A program made the translations under genes and the position numbers. From contig CAYWRO010000076.1 of assembly GCA_964460345.1 (NCBI GenBank), forward strand, positions 1 to 16,634: DNA of 16,634 bases. The letters run 5' to 3'. The notes below the pieces were generated by a model. It ran no database searches, was not told the origin of the DNA, and saw only the letters and a list, made by a program, of their open reading frames with translations. The DNA comes from CAYWRO01 sp964460345. GTDB taxonomy: Bacteria; Planctomycetota; Phycisphaerae; Phycisphaerales; UBA1924. Every line of letters begins with the position of its first letter. Within the stretch, counting starts at the first letter, position 1. Positions 7,297-16,193 of the stretch are shown here, in pieces.

Positions 7297-10200
7297 ATGC
7301 TCAACTGGATCATCGGCTGGTCCCTGCGACACCGCTTCCTGGTGATCGTCTTCGCCCTCGCGCTGGCGGCCGCGGGAGCGTGGTCGGTTTCGCACCTGCC
7401 GATTGATGCGTTCCCGGACACCACGCCCGTGCAGGTGCAGGTCAGCACGGTCGCGCCATCGCTCGGGGCCGAGGAGGTAGAGCGGCAGATCACATTCGCG
7501 GTGGAATCGGCAATTTCCGGCCTGCCGCGGCTTGAGAATGTTCGCTCAATCTCCAAGTTCGGGCTGTCGCAGGTCACCGTCACCTTTCAGGACGGCACCG
7601 ACATCTACTTTGCGCGCCAGCTCGTGAATGAACGGCTTGCCGCGGTTGAACTTCCCGAGGGGATCGATCGGCCGGAACTCGGGCCGGTGGCAACGGCGCT
7701 TGGTGAAGTCTTCCACTACATCGTGACCGGCGCGGGCGACAATCCGCCCACGCTTGCAGAACTCACCACGCTTCAGAACTGGGTGATTCGGCCGCAACTG
7801 GCGACCGTGCCCGGCGTGGCGGAAGTGAACACGTGGGGCGGCCGCGTTCGCCAGTTGCAGGTCGTCGTCGAACCTGCGCGCCTGATTCAATACGACCTGA
7901 CCCTCGACGATGTCGTCGACGCGCTGCGAAGCAACAACTTGAGCGTGGGCGGCGGCATCATTGCCAGGGCGGGAGAAGCCAGTGTCGTTCAGGGCGTGGC
8001 CCTCACAAGCACCCCCGAGCACGTTGAGAACGTCGTCATCACCGCCCGCGCCGGGGTGCCGGTGCGGATCCGGGACGTTGCCACCGTGCAGGAGGGCCAC
8101 GAGATCCGCCGCGGCGGTGTGACGGCCAACGGCGAAGGGGAGGTCGTGCTCGGCCTCGGCTTCATGCTTATGGGCGAGAACAGCCATGAAGTGACACGGC
8201 GCCTGGAGCGACGACTGGAGGAAATTCGCGCCGGGCTGCCGGACAACGTGGAGGTGCGGATCGTCTACGAACGTACGGAGCTTGTCGACCGCGTCATCGA
8301 AACGGTGAAGGAGAATCTGGCGGTCGGCGCGCTGCTGGTCGTCGCGGTGCTGTTTGCGTTTCTCGGAAGCCTGCGGGCCGGGTTGATCGTCGCCCTCGCG
8401 ATCCCGCTCTCGATGCTCTTCTCCTTCAGCGCGATGCTCCAGACGGGCATCGCGGCGAGCCTGCTCAGCCTCGGCGCCATTGACTTCGGCCTTGTCGTCG
8501 ACAGCAGCGTCATCATGGTGGAGAACTGCGTCCGTCACCTCGGCCGAGAACGTGCCGCCTCGGGGTTGCACCAGCGGGCGATCATCGACATCGTGCGAGA
8601 CGCCGCGATCGAGGTCCGCCGACCGACGATGTTCGGCGAACTCATCATCATCGTGGTTTATCTGCCGATTCTGCTGCTGGAGGGGGTGGAGGGCAAGCTG
8701 TTTCGCCCGATGGCGCTGACAGTCGTCTTCGCACTCGCGGCTTCGCTTATCCTGTCGCTGACGCTGATGCCGGTCCTGTGCTCGCTCTTCATTCCGCGAA
8801 CGGTCCGGGAGTGTGAGAACCGTCTTGTCCGCGTCCTGCAGTGGACGTACCGGCCGCTCATTCGCCTCTCGCTGCGGTTTCGCATCACGACCGTCCTCTT
8901 CGGCGCGGGCATTATCGCGCTCGGCGTGGTGCTGGCGCTGCGTCTGGGCACCGCATTCGTGCCGCGGCTGTATGAAGAGGCGATCGCCGTCAACACCGTG
9001 CGGCTCGCCGGCGTGTCGCTGGATGAATCGCTTCGCTATGGCACGCGTATCGAGCGCATGCTGCTGGAACAGTTCCCGGATGAAATCGATGGCATCTGGA
9101 GCCGCACGGGCACCGCCGAGGTCGCGACAGACCCAATGGGGCTGGAGGTCACGGATGTGTTCATCCAGCTTCATCCCCGCAGCCAATGGACACGCGCGCG
9201 CACCCAAGCCGAGCTGACCGTCCAGATGGCCGCGGCAATGGACGAGCTCCCCGGCATGCGCGCCATCTTCACGCAGCCGATCGAGATGCGCATGAACGAG
9301 ATGACGGCAGGCATCCGCTCGGACCTGGGCGTGAAGATCTTCGGCGACGACCTGGACACGCTGCTTGCGCTGGCGGGACAGGTGCAGTCCATCGTCGAAT
9401 CCATTCCCGGCGCTTCCGATGTGGTCACCGAGCAGATCACCGGCCAGCCCGTGCTCGAAGTTCAGGTGGATCAGGATGCCATCGGCCGGTATGGCGTCTC
9501 GGCCCAGCACGTGCTGGAGATCGTCGAGGCGATCGGCCAGGTGGAAGTTTCGCAGGTGCGCGACGGCCAGCGGCGGTTCGATCTGATCGTCCGACTCCCC
9601 GAACGGTACCGCCAGGATCCCGACGCCGTGCGCGAGATTCTCATCCCCACCGCCACAGGCGAGCGGATCCCGCTCCAAAGCCTCGCCCGCATCCGCGAGA
9701 CGGAAGGCCCGTCAACGATCAACCGCGAGTGGGGCAAGCGCCGCATTACCGTGCAGGCCAACGTCCGCGGCCGCGACCTCGGCGGCTTCGTCCGCGAAGC
9801 ACGAGAACGCATCGCCCTCGACGTGCCGATGCCGATCGGGTACTACACGACTTACGGCGGACAATACGAACACCTCGAGCGCGCCAGCCAACGGCTCATG
9901 ATCATCGTCCCGCTCTGCCTCGGGGCGATCCTGGTCCTGCTCTACCTCAGCACGGAGAGCGTGCGCGACTCGCTCATCGTCCTGACGGGCGCGCCCTTCG
10001 CCGCGTTTGGAGGAGTCGTGGCGCTGCTCGTATCGAACCTTGACTTCACCATCTCCGCGGCGGTCGGCTTCATCGCCGTGTCGGGTGTCTCAATGCTCTC
10101 CGGCCTCGTGCTGGTCTCCACCATCCGCCACAAAATCGACGAGGGCCTGCCCGTGGATGAAGCAATCGAGCAAACCCGCCTGATCCGGCTTCGCCCGATC

Positions 10201-10437
10201 CTCATGACCGGCCTCGTCGCGGCACTCGGCTTCGTCCCCATGGCCCTGAACACGGGGATTGGCGCCGAAGTCCAGCGCCCTCTGGCCGTGGTCGTCATCG
10301 GCGGCATCATCGCGGACAACGTGCTGACGCTGCTGGTCGTGCCCGCGCTGTACTCCCTGGTCGCCGCGCCCCGCCGCCCGGGGTCGGCCGGTGGTGCGGC
10401 GGGCAGCCCTCCCGCCGCTCCCCACCAAACGCTGTGA
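7297..10437 (+). CDS. Heavy-metal efflux RND permease (CzcA/CusA family)
   Basis: A proton-driven inner-membrane pump of 1,046 residues, normal for the family. It starts with the first helix (LRHRFLVIVFALALAAAG) and the HME marker PIDAFPDTTPVQVQV. The fourth-helix proton-relay motif DFGLVVDSSVIMVEN spans 396-410, with D396, D402 and E409 spaced exactly as the three essential acidic residues of CzcA. This places it in the heavy-metal (HME) branch rather than the drug (HAE) branch. Two large periplasmic loops and the second half with its own helix bundle are intact to the end. A methionine cluster (M664, M666, M669) lies in the periplasmic porter domain. The substrate metal cannot be read with confidence; divalent Co/Zn/Cd/Ni or monovalent Cu/Ag are possible. 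The start has only a weak GAGAG ribosome site. Confidence 0.95.
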   Translation: MLNWIIGWSLRHRFLVIVFALALAAAGAWSVSHLPIDAFPDTTPVQVQVSTVAPSLGAEEVERQITFAVESAISGLPRLENVRSISKFGLSQVTVTFQDGTDIYFARQLVNERLAAVELPEGIDRPELGPVATALGEVFHYIVTGAGDNPPTLAELTTLQNWVIRPQLATVPGVAEVNTWGGRVRQLQVVVEPARLIQYDLTLDDVVDALRSNNLSVGGGIIARAGEASVVQGVALTSTPEHVENVVITARAGVPVRIRDVATVQEGHEIRRGGVTANGEGEVVLGLGFMLMGENSHEVTRRLERRLEEIRAGLPDNVEVRIVYERTELVDRVIETVKENLAVGALLVVAVLFAFLGSLRAGLIVALAIPLSMLFSFSAMLQTGIAASLLSLGAIDFGLVVDSSVIMVENCVRHLGRERAASGLHQRAIIDIVRDAAIEVRRPTMFGELIIIVVYLPILLLEGVEGKLFRPMALTVVFALAASLILSLTLMPVLCSLFIPRTVRECENRLVRVLQWTYRPLIRLSLRFRITTVLFGAGIIALGVVLALRLGTAFVPRLYEEAIAVNTVRLAGVSLDESLRYGTRIERMLLEQFPDEIDGIWSRTGTAEVATDPMGLEVTDVFIQLHPRSQWTRARTQAELTVQMAAAMDELPGMRAIFTQPIEMRMNEMTAGIRSDLGVKIFGDDLDTLLALAGQVQSIVESIPGASDVVTEQITGQPVLEVQVDQDAIGRYGVSAQHVLEIVEAIGQVEVSQVRDGQRRFDLIVRLPERYRQDPDAVREILIPTATGERIPLQSLARIRETEGPSTINREWGKRRITVQANVRGRDLGGFVREARERIALDVPMPIGYYTTYGGQYEHLERASQRLMIIVPLCLGAILVLLYLSTESVRDSLIVLTGAPFAAFGGVVALLVSNLDFTISAAVGFIAVSGVSMLSGLVLVSTIRHKIDEGLPVDEAIEQTRLIRLRPILMTGLVAALGFVPMALNTGIGAEVQRPLAVVVIGGIIADNVLTLLVVPALYSLVAAPRRPGSAGGAAGSPPAAPHQTL

Positions 10438-10686
10438 GGCCCCTGCGGCACTCCAGTTTGGGGGGAATTCGCTTTTCTAGAGCCCGCCTCCACCCAGTTT
10501 CGGAAATCGCGTCCGGATTGCGGCGGCGTCCGTCCCCAATTTCCGGACACACCCCTTTTCTTCTCCAGTCTCCGCATCGCGAGCGTAGAATGCGGCCCTT
10601 CCTTCGAAGCACCTCTCCCTGCTCACCGGCTTGACCCAGAGCCAAGGCGATGAAAGACTTGGGGCTCCGTTAGGGAGACAAATCGA
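10438..10686. other. Intergenic region between pump gene and tRNA-Asn, with possible operon terminator
   Basis: No gene is supported. An imperfect stem pairs GTCCGGATTG (10511-10520) with CAATTTCCGGAC (10537-10548). An overlapping alternative pairs CGGAAAT (10501-10507) with ATTTCCG (10539-10545). A pyrimidine-rich T-containing stretch follows (about 10551-10567), so this could end the efflux transcript. TAGAAT at 10586-10591 is a -10-like box. TTGACC at 10631-10636 with a poor partner (AAGACT, 10654-10659) at 17 bases is a weak candidate promoter for the tRNA. Confidence 0.4.
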
Positions 10687-10758
10687 TCCCCGATAGCTCA
10701 ATGGTAGAGCGAGCGGCTGTTAACCGCTAGGTTCCAGGTTCGAGTCCTGGTCGGGGAG
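10687..10758 (+). tRNA. tRNA-Asn (anticodon GTT)
   Basis: The cloverleaf is complete. The acceptor stem is TCCCCGA/TCGGGGA, the D stem GCTC/GAGC, and the anticodon stem AGCGG/CCGCT around CTGTTAA, giving anticodon GTT (10719-10721). The T arm is CCAGG-TTCGAGT-CCTGG with perfect pairing, and the discriminator is G. CCA is not encoded. It sits at the junction between the efflux cluster and the accessory region. Confidence 0.97.
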
Positions 10759-10763
10759 CTTAC

Positions 10764-10797
10764 CCGCCTCTGGAGACCGCTCCAGGGGCGGTTTTTT
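10764..10797 (+). terminator. Intrinsic terminator after tRNA-Asn
   Basis: A 12-bp stem (10764-10775 with 10780-10791, one G-T pair) closes a 4-base ACCG loop and is followed at once by TTTTTT (10792-10797). It begins six bases after the tRNA end, so it should terminate the tRNA transcript and insulate the downstream STAND gene from it. Confidence 0.9.
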
Positions 10798-11306
10798 GTT
10801 GGCGCATCCGGCTTGAAGAGGGTTCTGCGGAGATCGCGTAAGCCGTTGATCTGACGCCGCTTGCGCCATCCGGGGCCGCCGCGCCCCTCGCTGTTCCGAG
10901 AGCGTCGGCCTCGGGCGCCCGGGCCGTCTCACCGATTTCACAGTGTGATTTCAGCCCTCCACTCTCAGACTCTCGCCCTCTCGCGGTTGCCGCGGCGGTT
11001 GTTTAACAGGGGGGCCGGACTGGTGGCCGGGAGCAACGGGCCCGGTCCTAGCTGACGCAGAACGGAGTTGTGGGAGCGACACGGTTCTGCTACATTGGAG
11101 GGGCGGCCCCCCAAATCAAATTCGCACGACCATTCGATGGGGTGGCTCCACCATTGTTCCCGACACCTCTGTCACTATTGGCGTGCCTCGCCATGTCGAA
11201 GCACCAGTCCCGCTGCCCGATGAAGTTTACGCAGACTCGGTCGCCTCAGACAATTCGTTCCGAGGCAACTGTCTTCACTGGTTACAGCAACACAGGCATA
11301 CACACC
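10798..11306. other. Intergenic region and upstream leader of the STAND gene
   Basis: About 500 bases with no gene I can support. A perfect 11-bp dyad TCACAGTGTGA (10938-10948) could be an operator; it overlaps two direct copies of GATTTCA (10934-10940 and 10947-10953). A candidate promoter is TTGTGG (11068-11073), a 17-base spacer, and TACATT (11091-11096). If that promoter is real, transcription would start near 11103, after the GTG at 11070 that opens the longest frame. Translation would then begin at an ATG further on (11193, 11220 or 11307), none of which has a good Shine-Dalgarno. Confidence 0.4.
11068..11096 (+). promoter_or_regulatory. Candidate promoter of the STAND gene
   Basis: TTGTGG and TACATT are separated by 17 bases, the optimal sigma-70 spacing. 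The -35 matches three of six consensus positions and the -10 four of six. It is the best-spaced pair I found between the tRNA-Asn terminator and the large gene. Confidence 0.35.
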
Positions 11307-14300
11307 ATGCAACACCTCGGCACCCCACCGCCTTCCGATTCCATCTCAAGTCTCACCCCTGTAAGTCGTGACAGCGTACTGGCCCTGCTCGATGAATACC
11401 GTGAAGACACATCGCGTCATGTAGTCGTGCTACACGGCCCACCCGGCATAGGGAAGAGCACTATTCTTCGACAATATGCTGCGCGCCACGACGGGCGCTG
11501 CGTATTCATCGATTGTTCTCCACAATCCCCTTGGTCGTACGATGTTGATTATCAGCTACACGTTCTTGGATCGCAGCTATTCGAGTGCCTGTATCCGAAC
11601 GAAACACCACCTTCTGAGTTCACGCGGAAATCACTAGGCCGTGCGTACGCGGCTATGAAGCGCGCACATCGCCACTCGCGACTTCCCTTTCTCCTCGATG
11701 GACTGAGCGCTCCATCTACCGCGTCCTCTTTCGACCCCACCGTCGTCTGCGACTTGCTTCCAACTGGGCTACCCGGCGCCTTAGTGATCGTTGCTGCGGA
11801 CGACCTCGACATGCGGTCCCTCTTTCCTGGGCAGCTATTGCAGGAGCAGCGCATCCTCGGCTTTACGGCGAGCGAGACCGCACAAGCTCTAAGTGGCCAT
11901 CTTTTTTCTCCGGAGGACATGGATCGCCTGCACAACCTGTCTGGAGGTGTTCCAGGGATTCTCGCCACAGCCGTTACACTGCTCGCCAATGGCCAGTCGC
12001 TTGAGGACCTAACCGCACGCGGCACCGATCTCTACGCACAGCTATTCACCACCCGCTGGGCTGCTTCTACGGCTCGTGAGACACAGTGGCCGCTCTTGGT
12101 CGCGCTTGTTGCCCTCGCACGCGTACCGCATCCCGTAAGCCGCCTGGCAGCCATGCTCTCTTGGCCAACGACGCGAGTAGAGCAGGTCATTCACGGCTCC
12201 GACATTTTAACTATCAACGAGCATGGTCGCGTTCACTTTGCCAGTGCAATCGTCGAACAGCTGGCTCGTACGGCCTGCTCTGCGGAGCACGCTCGCGCAC
12301 GTGACATGATACTGCAGCACCTACTGTCGGACGCCACGACCGTCGATGCTGTTGCTCAGCTACCCACCTATCTTGTCGAGGCCGGCCGTGTCAATGATCT
12401 GTACGACTACTTGTCGCCGCGCCGCATGCCAGACACCATGACCTCTCTTAGCAGCGTGCTGCCCATCGTGAAAGGTCTGCGAAGCAGCTTATCCACGGCC
12501 GATCAGATTACTGATCATGGTGCTGTCTTTCGGCTGGCCCTGCAAGCCAGTACCGTTAGCGAATTTGCGGGTGGGTCGGCGTTGGAGGCGGAACTACGCG
12601 CTCTTGTGGCACTCGATTGCGGTGCAGATGCACTTGATATCGCTCACGGCGTTCCTCTAAAGGAACAACGGCTCGATCTGCTCGTCTCCGCTGCAGATGC
12701 AATGTCCGATCTGGGACGCCCCCTCGCCGACCATCACCGCCTTAGCATTGAACGACTAGTTGCCGAGATTGGTCCTGACCTTCCACCAGAGCGAGCGATT
12801 GAACTCGGCACCGCTCTTCTGTCAATGCTTCCGCAGCTTGGCGGTGATCTGATCCGCACGGCCCTGAATAGCACTCCGGCCGGAAGCACTTGGGACCGCG
12901 CGCTCGCTCGTGCTGCAATTGCAGCTGCCCTTTCCCCCGAAGCCGTACGCGGAGGGGCCGACACAGCCCTCATGGGACAGATCAAGAGTCCTGAGGCGCG
13001 ACGCATCTCCGAAGCAATTGGACGAATGGTCAAGGCTCGTAGTAGCAGCGAGTTTCTTGATGGTACGCGCACTGTGGAACGGACCGCAGACCGCATCGCC
13101 ATGATGCGTGAGTGGGCCGTTCTACACCGGCGGCGATCCGACGCCACCGCCGTTACGCGTGCCGGGCTGGACGCTGTTGTAGCTGATCCTACCTATGCCG
13201 CTTCGGCCAGCGACGTGCTTCGCCTTTGCCAACCGCTACCACACTGTCCGAATCCACTAGATGTTGCCGAGATCGTGCGACGCGTCGACAGTCAGGCTGC
13301 TGTCCTACGGACGCGAGGCCCCACTGCGGCCTATTGGGGTCTAGAGGCGCTCCTTGCACGCTCCGTATACAGCTCCCGGCCCAGAGAAGCACACGAGCGA
13401 TTCCTAAGCGCCCTCACGGCTGTGGTCGACATTCCCGACCTCGCTGCTCGTCTGGAGGCAACGGCTCTACTTCTCGGCGCCCTCGTCGAGTGCCAGTTAG
13501 GCACTACAGACGACGACCTCGACACACTTGCTGGCGCGGCCCGCGACATCTTGCAACGCGCCCGTAGCGAGGCCGTTCAAGAGAGCGCCGATCACCTAAG
13601 TCTATTACGGCCCATCATTGCTGCGCTGAGCACCCACGATCGCCAGGAGCTCTCTGACACCATTGCGGCGGCCAATACTGCGTATCGACGAGACCTATTG
13701 CGTCAGGACTGCATTCGTGTGCATAGCGAGCGTGCCGGCCCTTCCGCCTTGATACCACTGGTCACGGCCTTTGTACAGCAGTGCGAATCAGAAAGTGGAC
13801 GAGTACGGGTCGCGTATGCAGCCTGCTCCGGATTGCGCGATCGCCGGGACGTGACACAGTTGCGTGTCGATGATTTAACCCCGCTGGTGACCGTGGCGAA
13901 CAGCCTACTCCCTCCGCAAGCGCGCGCTGCCTGCTTGACGGAGTGCATCGCCTTATGCGCACGAATGAAAGAGACAGAGACGCACCTGCAGCTTCTTGAT
14001 AGCCTCATCCACAGCTGCCAGACGGCTTGGTCTACGTTGATGGACGCTTGGGAGTGTGTGGAACTGGAGTTCGCCGCCGCCTCCGCCGTCGCTCGTTCAG
14101 ACCGCAAACGCGGGCTCGCCGTGTTGGATTCAGCACGCGATGCACGACGGGCATTGCTACGCAACAGCGTCGTGGACTCGGCGGTCATTGTCTATCCTCT
14201 TCGCCTAGCCGTTGCAGGCCTTGCAGCAATGGGCAGCCCCGGGATAGCGGCCAGCGAGGAGATACAGCGACTGATCACCCTGATGGGTCGCCTGCCTTCA

Positions 14301-16193
14301 CTCTTTCAGGGCGGCCGACTCGTTAACGCATTGGTTGTATATCTTAAGCAGAAGGGCCTCGACACCGATGTTAAACAACTGGTCGAAGCCGCCATTTGGC
14401 CGCGAGTTGAGAAAATTAAGGATAATGTTGAACGTGCACGCTATCTTATGGAAGTTGGGCCAGCGCTCTTTTGGGGCGGGCGGTCACTCTTTGAACGTGC
14501 ACTGCGACATTGTTCACCAGACTCACAAGCGGTGGTGGTAGCCAATGTTGTGGAAACAATCTTTCAAGGCGCACCAGCGGACGAGCCATGTTCGACGCGA
14601 ACCCCGGAGCAGTACGAGCATATCGGCCTCACCGATGTCAATGACATATTGGGGCTGCTATATCAATACCGACTGCCGGACTATGACATCGGATCGGCCT
14701 TCGCCAGAGTTTCAGACTTAATGACTTCTGGTTCCGGCCGAAGACGCTTTACGCAAGAGCAGCGTGCCGACTGCGCAAGACAGATGGAGGATGTTCGAGA
14801 TTCGCACTTGCCCGACCCAGAGGGGGTCAATCACGACGGGTGGTGCATATATGTGGACGCTCATATTGCGCGCTTGCGGGGCAACGAACGCGCTCTTCAC
14901 GATGCGCTATGCAAACGTGCTCGCCGGCTGCCAAATCGGGCCGATCGGGTTTTCGTTCTATGTGAGCTTGCACGCACCCTGAGCAGGGATAATGAGGCTC
15001 GACGACAGACGATCGAGAATGCTTGTATAGAGTCGCGCGCAATGCCGATCGAGGATGAGCGGATAGCGACCCTACAAGAGATCGGGTGGACGGTATGGGA
15101 GTGGAATGAGACATGGGCACGACAACTCGTCCAAGAGGCTCGCTCGCTGTGCTGGGGCGCAGAATCCGACAGAATCTCGGATATTCTCCGGCGCATGGTG
15201 GACCGCGCGTACCGATTCGATCCAAACTTTGCAACATTGCTGTGCCAAGTGGCGGGTGATGACCAAGCACGCAACATGGCACGAGCGGAAACCCTCGCGA
15301 AGGAGATGCGGCGTCGGTTGACTCAGTTGACTGACGAGAGACTCTTTGCAGAGGGGACTAGGCGCGGAAAGGCGCTGCGGCGTCAGGAGATGCCCCGACT
15401 GGCTTGGCAAGCGCTTGCGCGCCTGAATGCAGGCCGAATTAACGCAAACGCGGATGGCATGACTGATCTGTTGCGCGAGGCTGCCGAGATGCCGCTCAGT
15501 GAGGCGTTTCCAGTATTATTGTGGGCGATGCGCAATATTGCTCTTGCCGGAGAGCGAAAGAAGAGAACAGACGAGTACGTCCGTCCCTTTGTTGACGGCG
15601 CCATCCTAGTTGCGGAGATGGCCGCAGCCGTTTCGTTTCCGGCAACTCCCAGGGCCACGAGAACTCAATTAGAAAGTGCAGAAGAAGAGGGACTCGCGGT
15701 TCCTTCGGGACCTGAAGGGCTTGAGGCTGCAAAGCAATACTTGCAGCGTTGGATTCGGGAGACCGAATCCGCGGAGATCATCCTCTGCGACCCCTACTTT
15801 GGGGCCGAAGAGGTATGGCTAATCAGGATGATACAGGCCGAAAGATCCGGGCTTCGCGTTCGCATTTTGACGCAGGCTGGAACGAGTGTGTCGCTAGATG
15901 CCATTCTGAAGAAGTGGCGAGAAGTATCTGATGAGGAGCCGCCTGCTACTGAGATTGTGGTAGTGTCTTCGAATGACAGAAATGGCCCCTGGCACGACCG
16001 CTTCCTTCTTGCCGGCAACAGGGGGCTTCACTTGGGGCATTCGTTGAATGGGTTAGGAGGGAGGGAGTCTCGCATCACGCCACTATCGACAACTGCTGTT
16101 GCGGAGGAGATGGACCGAATTCTGGACTATCTCGAAGAGCAGGTCTCGGAGCATCGTGGCGAGCGTCTTCACTATTCGCGCATCACCCTGTGA
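11307..16193 (+). CDS. STAND (NLR-like) NTPase with long helical middle and C-terminal phospholipase-D-like domain
   Basis: The chosen start gives 1,628 residues; the frame is open from GTG 11070, and ATG 11193 or 11220 are alternatives. Near the N-terminus is a P-loop NTPase: Walker A GPPGIGKS at 44-51, Walker B ending at D131 in FLLDGLS, a sensor-like strand ALVIVAADD, and SGGVPG at about 212-217, like the GxP motif of NB-ARC/STAND proteins. A winged-helix-like segment follows (about 250-300). Residues of roughly 330-1460 are alpha-helical, Ala/Leu/Arg-rich, probably TPR- or HEAT-like. The C-terminal 150 residues resemble the PLD superfamily: ILCDPYFG (D1495), WHDRFLL (H1563, R1565) and GHSLN (1577-1581), a degenerate HxK...SxN motif. 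I infer a switch-type sensor with a nuclease- or lipase-like effector, plausibly anti-phage. The NTPase and PLD calls are firm at the motif level; the role is inference. Confidence 0.85.
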   Translation: MQHLGTPPPSDSISSLTPVSRDSVLALLDEYREDTSRHVVVLHGPPGIGKSTILRQYAARHDGRCVFIDCSPQSPWSYDVDYQLHVLGSQLFECLYPNETPPSEFTRKSLGRAYAAMKRAHRHSRLPFLLDGLSAPSTASSFDPTVVCDLLPTGLPGALVIVAADDLDMRSLFPGQLLQEQRILGFTASETAQALSGHLFSPEDMDRLHNLSGGVPGILATAVTLLANGQSLEDLTARGTDLYAQLFTTRWAASTARETQWPLLVALVALARVPHPVSRLAAMLSWPTTRVEQVIHGSDILTINEHGRVHFASAIVEQLARTACSAEHARARDMILQHLLSDATTVDAVAQLPTYLVEAGRVNDLYDYLSPRRMPDTMTSLSSVLPIVKGLRSSLSTADQITDHGAVFRLALQASTVSEFAGGSALEAELRALVALDCGADALDIAHGVPLKEQRLDLLVSAADAMSDLGRPLADHHRLSIERLVAEIGPDLPPERAIELGTALLSMLPQLGGDLIRTALNSTPAGSTWDRALARAAIAAALSPEAVRGGADTALMGQIKSPEARRISEAIGRMVKARSSSEFLDGTRTVERTADRIAMMREWAVLHRRRSDATAVTRAGLDAVVADPTYAASASDVLRLCQPLPHCPNPLDVAEIVRRVDSQAAVLRTRGPTAAYWGLEALLARSVYSSRPREAHERFLSALTAVVDIPDLAARLEATALLLGALVECQLGTTDDDLDTLAGAARDILQRARSEAVQESADHLSLLRPIIAALSTHDRQELSDTIAAANTAYRRDLLRQDCIRVHSERAGPSALIPLVTAFVQQCESESGRVRVAYAACSGLRDRRDVTQLRVDDLTPLVTVANSLLPPQARAACLTECIALCARMKETETHLQLLDSLIHSCQTAWSTLMDAWECVELEFAAASAVARSDRKRGLAVLDSARDARRALLRNSVVDSAVIVYPLRLAVAGLAAMGSPGIAASEEIQRLITLMGRLPSLFQGGRLVNALVVYLKQKGLDTDVKQLVEAAIWPRVEKIKDNVERARYLMEVGPALFWGGRSLFERALRHCSPDSQAVVVANVVETIFQGAPADEPCSTRTPEQYEHIGLTDVNDILGLLYQYRLPDYDIGSAFARVSDLMTSGSGRRRFTQEQRADCARQMEDVRDSHLPDPEGVNHDGWCIYVDAHIARLRGNERALHDALCKRARRLPNRADRVFVLCELARTLSRDNEARRQTIENACIESRAMPIEDERIATLQEIGWTVWEWNETWARQLVQEARSLCWGAESDRISDILRRMVDRAYRFDPNFATLLCQVAGDDQARNMARAETLAKEMRRRLTQLTDERLFAEGTRRGKALRRQEMPRLAWQALARLNAGRINANADGMTDLLREAAEMPLSEAFPVLLWAMRNIALAGERKKRTDEYVRPFVDGAILVAEMAAAVSFPATPRATRTQLESAEEEGLAVPSGPEGLEAAKQYLQRWIRETESAEIILCDPYFGAEEVWLIRMIQAERSGLRVRILTQAGTSVSLDAILKKWREVSDEEPPATEIVVVSSNDRNGPWHDRFLLAGNRGLHLGHSLNGLGGRESRITPLSTTAVAEEMDRILDYLEEQVSEHRGERLHYSRITL

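Noticed and set aside
4848..7583. 911-residue minus-strand open frame across three efflux genes
   Set aside because: It spans the ends of several well-supported plus-strand genes and is Ser/Arg-rich without domains; a GC-rich antisense artefact.
7546..9678. 710-residue minus-strand open frame opposite the RND pump
   Set aside because: Asp/His/Arg-rich low-complexity shadow of the pump gene with no recognisable domain.
10720..10941. Minus-strand 73-residue ORF ending in DQDSNLEPSG
   Set aside because: It reads antisense through tRNA-Asn and the terminator. I recognise this ending as a common spurious translation of tRNA genes.
11070..11306. N-terminal extension of the STAND protein from GTG 11070
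   Set aside because: The putative -35 box overlaps this GTG and the best -10 lies after it. The GGAG before it is only two bases away, and the extension has no recognisable motif. A later ATG is more likely, though unproven.
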